DNA from: Arachis hypogaea
Lineage: Eukaryota > Streptophyta > Magnoliopsida > Fabales > Fabaceae
Direction: 5' to 3'
Length of the DNA: 64,000 nt
Assembly: GCF_003086295.3 (NCBI RefSeq)
Contig: NC_092051.1
Location: 13,074,810-13,138,809, forward strand
Below the pieces are notes generated by a model, which did not search any database, had not been told where the DNA came from, and worked only from the letters and a program-made list of their open reading frames with translations. Positions 58,236 through 64,000 of the stretch are shown piece by piece (position 1 is the first letter of the stretch; each line of letters opens with the position of its first letter). The translations under genes were made by a program, and so were the position numbers.

Positions 58236-59804
58236 CTAACCCGGTCTCCCCCAACCCGGCCCAGTAGCAATTCCCGTGTCATCCTCATGTTGGGCTTCAT
58301 TGTAGCTTGTTTCGAGGCCCAACAAGTTACTTCTGCTGTTGCTTCCTTCGGTGGGCCTATGGCTATCAATAAGTGTAACCAGCCTTATAGCTTCCTTAGC
58401 CAGCCCAATAGCCTTGCAACAATAATCCCAGGAGACCATTAATTCGGAGTCCCCTTTAGTACTCCCCTCAGATCCCACTAATTCAGCTAAACCATGAATG
58501 CCGGCATTATGAGGATGAAATGTTACTAAATTCATTTGATTAGGACTTAAATATTCATAACTCCATTCGTTTAAAATTTTTTCTGAAATTCCCACTTTAT
58601 CCTTGTCTTCAATCTCCTCTCGCAATCCCTCCATTATCACTTCTGCTGCCTGGTCTGTATAGTTCATCGATTTTACCGAATTTTCCGGCCACCTACGCGC
58701 GTCATCACAAGCCCTTGCACATATGTTCTTCTGTTGTTTACATCTGACTGCTTCCCCTTCCACAGTAACTGTCTGACAATTCATCCCAAAAGTTTCACGT
58801 CCCACTTCTTTTACCAGCACGTCAAAGCCACTAGTGCCAATTGTGATATGGACCCATTCATTGATCACATCCAATACACAGGTGTCAATTTGTATACAGC
58901 TAACACTAAAGGACTGACACGATTCCGTTACTTCATCGCATTCGACTACCTCACCCCATTGGTTTTCTATTATACTGAAAGTATCCACGGACCACGCATG
59001 CAAAGGAACCCCGAAGTATTCCAACCAAACTCTTCGAGTTTCACTCTTTTCCGACTCGTCCCATCTCCATACTCTATGAAACAATTGTAGTAGACTATTC
59101 ATTTTGAATGTGTAAGCCTCCTCCGCATTCAGCAGACTGTCAAAGGTCAACAGAGCTTTATATGCTCCCATGTCCCGCACCTGAACAACTTGAGGAAAGT
59201 TCTTCGCAATCGATTCTTTTAGAGGCCTAAAGTCAATGGCTTTCGTCGTTCCACCTACTAGGCTTCTCTGCAACCAGGCCAAGTTGTCTTTCGCTACCCC
59301 CATTTCCACCTTCTTCGTCCACCCATTCTTGTGTGGATCTTGGACCGTTTTCTCCTTAGTTAAATCTTTAGTAGGGGCTACTAAATCTTTCTGCTTCTCT
59401 TCTCCTACTATTGGCTGCTGACCTCGTGGCTGTACGCTATTCATTTCCCTTACATGAGACGTTCTCCGATATTTAGCTTCCTCCACGAATACAACCTTCC
59501 CTCTCAACTGCATACGATTCATGTCTGCTATAGCTTTCAAGGTTCTTCCTTTCGTAGTATATCGTACGAACGTAAAGATGTATAAACCACCATGTTTTTG
59601 TTTTCTTGATAGGTATATGTCGTTTATGCGTCCTGTCCAATGGAACAATTGGAACAGCTCCCTCTTAAAAATGTCTTCTGGAAGATTATCCACAAAAATT
59701 GAGAATAAATCATTCTCTAAACGTCGATACTCTTCTCGGTTCCAAACACAAAGATCTTTACCCTGACCTATCCTTCTACCCCCAAGTGTTTCCCACCCTC
59801 TCTC
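58236..59804 (-). CDS. LINE ORF1 protein with RRM-like domain
   Basis: The frame is open from an upstream TGA at about 59806 to the stop at 58236. An RRM-like fold begins FSIFVDNLPEDIFKRELFQL and continues with GLYIFTFVRYTTKGRTLKAI. ATG at 59693 gives 485 residues; the RRM start lies slightly upstream, so the true start may be lost. The middle has a DUF4283-like region (WVHITIGTSGFDVLV, VWLEYFGVPLHAWS). ORF1 proteins coat LINE RNA. No internal stop is seen, unlike ORF2. Confidence 0.75.
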   Translation of the reverse strand, partial: ERGWETLGGRRIGQGKDLCVWNREEYRRLENDLFSIFVDNLPEDIFKRELFQLFHWTGRINDIYLSRKQKHGGLYIFTFVRYTTKGRTLKAIADMNRMQLRGKVVFVEEAKYRRTSHVREMNSVQPRGQQPIVGEEKQKDLVAPTKDLTKEKTVQDPHKNGWTKKVEMGVAKDNLAWLQRSLVGGTTKAIDFRPLKESIAKNFPQVVQVRDMGAYKALLTFDSLLNAEEAYTFKMNSLLQLFHRVWRWDESEKSETRRVWLEYFGVPLHAWSVDTFSIIENQWGEVVECDEVTESCQSFSVSCIQIDTCVLDVINEWVHITIGTSGFDVLVKEVGRETFGMNCQTVTVEGEAVRCKQQKNICARACDDARRWPENSVKSMNYTDQAAEVIMEGLREEIEDKDKVGISEKILNEWSYEYLSPNQMNLVTFHPHNAGIHGLAELVGSEGSTKGDSELMVSWDYCCKAIGLAKEAIRLVTLIDSHRPTEGSNSRSNLLGLETSYNEAQHEDDTGIATGPGWGRPG

Positions 59805-59864
59805 TCATTTCGCTCTCTCTCATTTCTCGCTCTCTCTCAGAACGTACCTCTCAATTCTGATCTT

Positions 59865-60485
59865 AAGTATGGTTTCTTCATGTATCCTTACCATAGTTAA
59901 ACTCTGCCTCTAAATTTAAGGGTGACAAATGTCTTGGCTATCATAGACCTTACCACAATATAATAATCTTTATTAATAACTTATGAGACGTTTTAGTGCA
60001 ACATGTGATTAGTGAGGATAGTAGTTAAATTATTATTTTATATTTTTGTGGCTTGAAAGTTAGTTCTGCAAAACTTAAGATAATTATTATCATACCTAAA
60101 TAATATGATTTAATTCATTAAAAGAAGTTAAAAATTAATATTTAATATAAAAATAAATAACTTTTAAATATTTAATATTTATGTTAGATAAGTTTTTGAT
60201 AAATTCAACGCCAAATTAAAAGACCTAACGAATGAATATGCCAAATTACAATATCACCGCAACTAAGATCCAGTAACGAACTACATATTGGAGAAGTAGC
60301 ACATAATACTCATCATGTGTTATAATAAAAATTCCTCAATATATATTGTTGTATTTCGTTGGTGAAAGATTACATGTTACAAATTTCAACGATAATACAG
60401 CATAAAGAATTAGCAGCCATATATATATATGGCTACCATGTGCACCTCCTCCTCCTCCTCCACAAGCAGCACTAGTATTTATGAA
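59865..60485. other. Downstream flank of PMEI gene 3
   Basis: AT-rich. 59960-60060 and 60327-60480 resemble 42630-42740 and 42738-42890 beside gene 2 (for example ATTCCTCAATATATATTGTT and AAGAATTAGCAGCCATATAT). It is part of the duplicated PMEI unit. Confidence 0.65.
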
Positions 60486-61178
60486 TTAAACAAGGAACTT
60501 GTTTTGGTTATTAACCCAGGCATTAAGGACTACCAAGGTTTTACTGACATGTTGACGAACATCATCAACAGCCTCCTTGGGAATAGGGTTGGTGACTTCC
60601 AATTCAGCGAAAGTATCATCGCAGGTTCTGCTGTAACTATTAACATTGCCGAACCTGTGGTAAGCATCAACCACGTTGTACTGCTTCACGAGCTCAATAG
60701 ATTCATTGATGGTATCTACTGCGGAGTCATAGCACTCCTTGCAGACGTCCAGACCACCCACTGGCTTCTTTTGGCTCTTCAGTAATTTGGCGATCTCGGC
60801 CACAACCTCCAAGGTGCGGTTCAGAGTGGCGCTCATCTGAGTGTCAAGGACCTTGAGTGGATCCAATTGGCCCTTCACCAATGGTACAATGGTTTCGGCA
60901 CACAACCCAGGGTTCTCCACGCCATTGCAGAAATTATCGACCTGGGCCTTGATTTTCGTATCATCACCTTTAGCGTCTAGCTTGAGGTTCAAGTTCAAGC
61001 CGCTGAAGAGGCCGTTAACTGGATTGGTGGTTTCAAATGTGACCGTGACCGGGACGGGGGCCGGGGCGGGGGCTGGATTAGTGAACCAGATTGACTTCCC
61101 CGTGTATCGATAGGCATGGCCTGAAAGGAGGAGAGAGGAGAGTGTCACAATGAGGAGAAGGCTATTGTTATAAGCCAT
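60486..61178 (-). CDS. PMEI-domain protein 3
   Basis: A single exon of 230 residues. The signal peptide (MAYNNSLLLIVTLSSLLLSG) matches gene 2. The linker is NPAPAPAPVPV. The PMEI domain has NFCNGVENPGLCAET (first Cys pair), DVCKECYDSAVDTINESIEL and RTCDDTF (second pair). It is slightly shorter than gene 2 and ends NNQNKFLV. No frame break is seen. The upstream region is shared with gene 2 up to about 61404, where a transposon begins about 225 bp before the ATG. Confidence 0.86.
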   Translation of the reverse strand: MAYNNSLLLIVTLSSLLLSGHAYRYTGKSIWFTNPAPAPAPVPVTVTFETTNPVNGLFSGLNLNLKLDAKGDDTKIKAQVDNFCNGVENPGLCAETIVPLVKGQLDPLKVLDTQMSATLNRTLEVVAEIAKLLKSQKKPVGGLDVCKECYDSAVDTINESIELVKQYNVVDAYHRFGNVNSYSRTCDDTFAELEVTNPIPKEAVDDVRQHVSKTLVVLNAWVNNQNKFLV

Positions 61179-61281
61179 TGTCTTCTTTTTCTTTTGGAAA
61201 ATATATTATTTAATTTATTCAAAAGAAATAGGAGGCAGGGCAAAAGATTTGCCTTAATTGAAAAAGGGAACTGGAGTGGGA

Positions 61282-61288
61282 TTTTATA
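61282..61288 (-). promoter_or_regulatory. TATA box of PMEI gene 3
   Basis: TATAAAA on the - strand, about 105 bp before the ATG, the same spacing as in gene 2. Confidence 0.6.
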
Positions 61289-61429
61289 GTTTCACTTCGT
61301 TGCATCTATATGCCCAAAATAGGTATGGGATAACCGTTATCCAGTTTTGTTGCAGTGATTATTGGTCGGCATTGGCTGTGGCTTTCCGTTCAAATTGGAC
61401 GGTGCACAATAAGGAAAAAGGCCTGTGGC

Positions 61430-61750
61430 CACGTTTTTTCTTGTCACGCTAAAAGTGGTCAATAGCGACGCTTTTGTGAGGATGACGATTGAATAGAGAT
61501 TTGATCACGTTTTTTCTCGTCACGCTTTCTTCAAAAGCATGGCGAAAAGGGTCAATGGCCACGCTTTTGTGAAGGTGACAATTGATTAGAGATACGGTGA
61601 CGTTTTTTTTCTGCCACGCTTCAAAAGCGTGGCCAAAGAGAGAAATAAGGACGTTTTAAAAGCGTGGCGATAGAGTTTCATTACAATTGTGTTTATAAAG
61701 CATGGCCATATGCTAATACTCTTTTGGTACGCTTGAAAAGTGTGGCCAAA
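61430..61750. repeat. CACTA-like subterminal repeat block
   Basis: AAAAGCGTGGC-type units in both orientations, for example CACGCTTTTGTGA at 61467 and 61559, AAAAGCGTGGCCAAAG near 61624 and AAAAGCGTGGCGATAG near 61657, with variants at the ends. Confidence 0.7.
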
Positions 61751-61932
61751 AAAAAAAAAAAAAAAATAACCCAAAACCCGATAACCCCTGAATAAGCTTT
61801 GAGACACTCTCACTCTCCGTCACTCACAACCCCTAATCCTAATAACCCCTGAAGAACCAAGAATATCAATTCCAAACACAATTCACATAACCAAGCCTTA
61901 CAATCTTAATCTTATTCTTCTCTTCTTTTCCA

Positions 61933-62430
61933 TGGCGAATCCCGCCTCCTCTCCCGCTGTAACCCTAGAACCTAAACCCAGCACACTGAATCACAACCCA
62001 ATCCCTTCGTTGGATCCATTCTCCTCTTTTCCCAACGGATCCCTTCTCCTACGTGTCGCCTCAGATCTTCGCTGGACCTCTCTTCGCGCCTCCCGTCGCC
62101 CCCTCCTTCTGTCCGCTGCCTCCTCAGGCATCGCACTTCTCCTCGCTGCCAAATCCATCCGGAGACGCTGCTCCGCCCATCCTTGCCTACCATAATCCGT
62201 CGATTCCACCTCCTAGTGTTAGCTCTGCGGCTGTAATGGCTCCTGGCGTCGCCTTTGCTGTTGGTGGCGTTGCGGTTTCGTTGTTTGTGCCACACATGCA
62301 GCCAATGATGTCGTATCTGGTTCCTCCTGGCCAGCCCACCATCCCAACCTTGAGACCACCCTACGCGATGCCAAACGGTTACGCCGCTATCCCAGGTGCT
62401 CCTCAAACGGCTGTACCTCCTATTGGTGGG
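61933..62430 (+). pseudogene. Proline-rich N-terminal fragment resembling RBM25-like splicing factor, frameshifted
   Basis: ATG at 61933 gives MANPASSPAVTLEPKPS. A one-base shift near 62035 moves to a frame with SYVSPQIFAGPLFAPP, then PHMQPMMSYLVPPGQPTI and LRPPYAMPNGYAAIPGAPQT. The Pro/Met/Tyr-rich composition and the PPYAMPNGY block recall the N-terminus of plant RBM25-type RNA-binding proteins. The RRM and PWI domains are absent. Identity is from memory and uncertain; another proline-rich protein is possible. Confidence 0.4.
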
Positions 62431-62560
62431 TTTTGTTGCTTCCATAGTTCAACTGTTTATTATTGTTGATTTCTCATTTATTTATTATTTTGTTGTTGAT
62501 ATTTTGTGATTATGTATGTTTGTGCATTTAGTGCTTGTTCCGAATCGTTGATGTCAATCG

Positions 62561-63067
<507 letters not shown>

Positions 63068-64000
63068 TACTTCTGAACTTTTTTTTCTAAACTAGGATTA
63101 AGGTCTAAGCTTTATTATTATAATTTATAATGCTAGATTTGTTCAGAACTTGTTATTATAATTTATAAGGTTGATTTGTTGTTCTAAACTTCTTCTTATT
63201 GTTGATTTGTTCTCTTTGTTTGGTTCTGATCTATTTTAATTTTAATTACATATAATGTTGATTTATTCTCCATGTTTGGGTCTGATTTGTTCTGAATTTA
63301 ATTAAAATATGTTCTGATTATTGTTTTCTTCTCCTTATTTATTTTTTTTATTCTGATTTTAATTAAAACATGTTCTGATTATTGTTGATTTGGTATCCTT
63401 ATTTGGTTCTGATTTTAATTGTGCAAATTTTGATATGTTTTACAGATTTATTTGTTCTTGATCGAATTATGGATTTGGATGGTTTTGATTTGGTGTAACA
63501 TGATCAGCTTTACCGTTTCCTTGTGAGGAGGACCGGCAACAATTTCAATGCAAATTACATGATACCGGTTCCCATTGATGGAATCAAGAATGTTCTCAAG
63601 CACATTGGTGCTTAGAAATAGGCCAAGAGAGCTCATGTTCTCTGAATTAGCCTCCACGAGGAACCGGTACTCACTTCAAATTCAAATTCATATTCATATT
63701 CATGCTTATATTCCTTGTACTTGTAGTTCTGAATGAACATGTGGAATACCAAAAGAACTTTATAAGGTAACTGAGTCTGAGTGATTTAGTATTAGTTGAA
63801 CTTAAGGTTTGTTTGGTTATGATGTTCTCTAAGCTTTTACTCTAACTTCGATGTGTAATGCTCTAACTTTGCATTGGAAATCATCTTGTGTACATCAATG
63901 GCCGCCCCTTTGTTTTGCATGAGGTGGAGAGACCGTTCTCTAACCTTGAATATACGGTATGTCATTTATTACCTATTTGTGAAGCTCTTTACCCCTCGCA
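63068..64000. other. Non-coding or unrecognised remainder of the Pack-CACTA candidate
   Basis: 63068-63500 is T-rich with repeated TGTTCTGATTATTGTT-like motifs. After the L18 piece, 63553-64000 holds short unrecognised frames; no terminus is visible before the window ends. Confidence 0.45.
63505..63552 (+). pseudogene. Fragment of ribosomal protein L18 (eL18)
   Basis: QLYRFLVRRTGNNFNA matches the plant L18 motif LYRFLVRRTGSNFNA. Only 16 residues remain, then unrelated codons follow (MIPVPIDGIKNVLKHIGA, unrecognised). It is short but distinctive. Confidence 0.6.

Larger units (their letters stand above)
53701..59847 (-). mobile_element. L1-type LINE (non-LTR retrotransposon), about 6.1 kb, 17-bp TSD
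   Basis: Sense is the - strand. The flanks CTCTCAATTCTGATCTT (53684-53700 and 59848-59864) are identical. The 3' end has a short A tail (T run at 53701-53712 on +). Two ORFs follow the usual order: an RRM-containing ORF1, then an endonuclease-RT ORF2 ending in a zf-RVT domain. The 5' end has CTCTCTCTCATTT repeats and may be nearly full length. Confidence 0.92.

Overview
This is a plant nuclear window dominated by transposable elements, with few host genes. GT-AG introns, an AT-rich background, tRNA-primed LTR retrotransposons, Mutator-like elements (MULEs) and plant-only families (plant mobile domain, FAR1, PMEI) all point to an angiosperm. Several element proteins match, from memory, families abundant in Arachis (peanut), so a peanut-type legume is the best guess. 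No database search was possible. No tRNA, rRNA or CRISPR was seen.

Layout. 1-4115: right part of a MULE, with the transposase C-terminus on + and a four-exon plant mobile domain (PMD) gene on -. 4941-6218: a small defective MULE with a perfect 9-bp target duplication. 6728-8298: a ClpP-like gene remnant without the exon for the active-site serine. 10839-20291: a complete Ty3/gypsy Tat-type LTR retrotransposon (TSD GTTCC, apparently identical LTRs, tRNA-Asp primer site) with a broken pol and an intron-containing antisense ORF. 20828-23598: the clearest intact host gene, an INO80-complex IES2/INO80B-like protein in six exons. 25936-28138: a probable Pack-MULE carrying an F-box fragment and two nested MITEs. 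About 29400-37900: a degenerate FAR1-type MULE with an Ulp1-like gene split by a Ty1-copia fragment.

38756-61178 holds three tandem PMEI-like genes on the - strand. They were once neighbours. The second and third are now separated by a 3.95-kb MULE with 354-bp inverted repeats (GRF zinc-finger gene plus transposase remnant, 44249-48202), a gypsy remnant (49619-53252) and an L1-type LINE with a 17-bp target duplication (53701-59847). From 61405 to the right edge is a probable Pack-CACTA element, whose subterminal repeats are followed by same-strand fragments of three unrelated genes.

How things fit together. Three MULEs each carry an extra gene tail-to-tail with the transposase: PMD, Ulp1-like or GRF. 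Two other elements have captured pieces of host genes. The host content is one chromatin-remodelling gene, a small PMEI family that would act in the cell wall or secretory system, and several gene relics.
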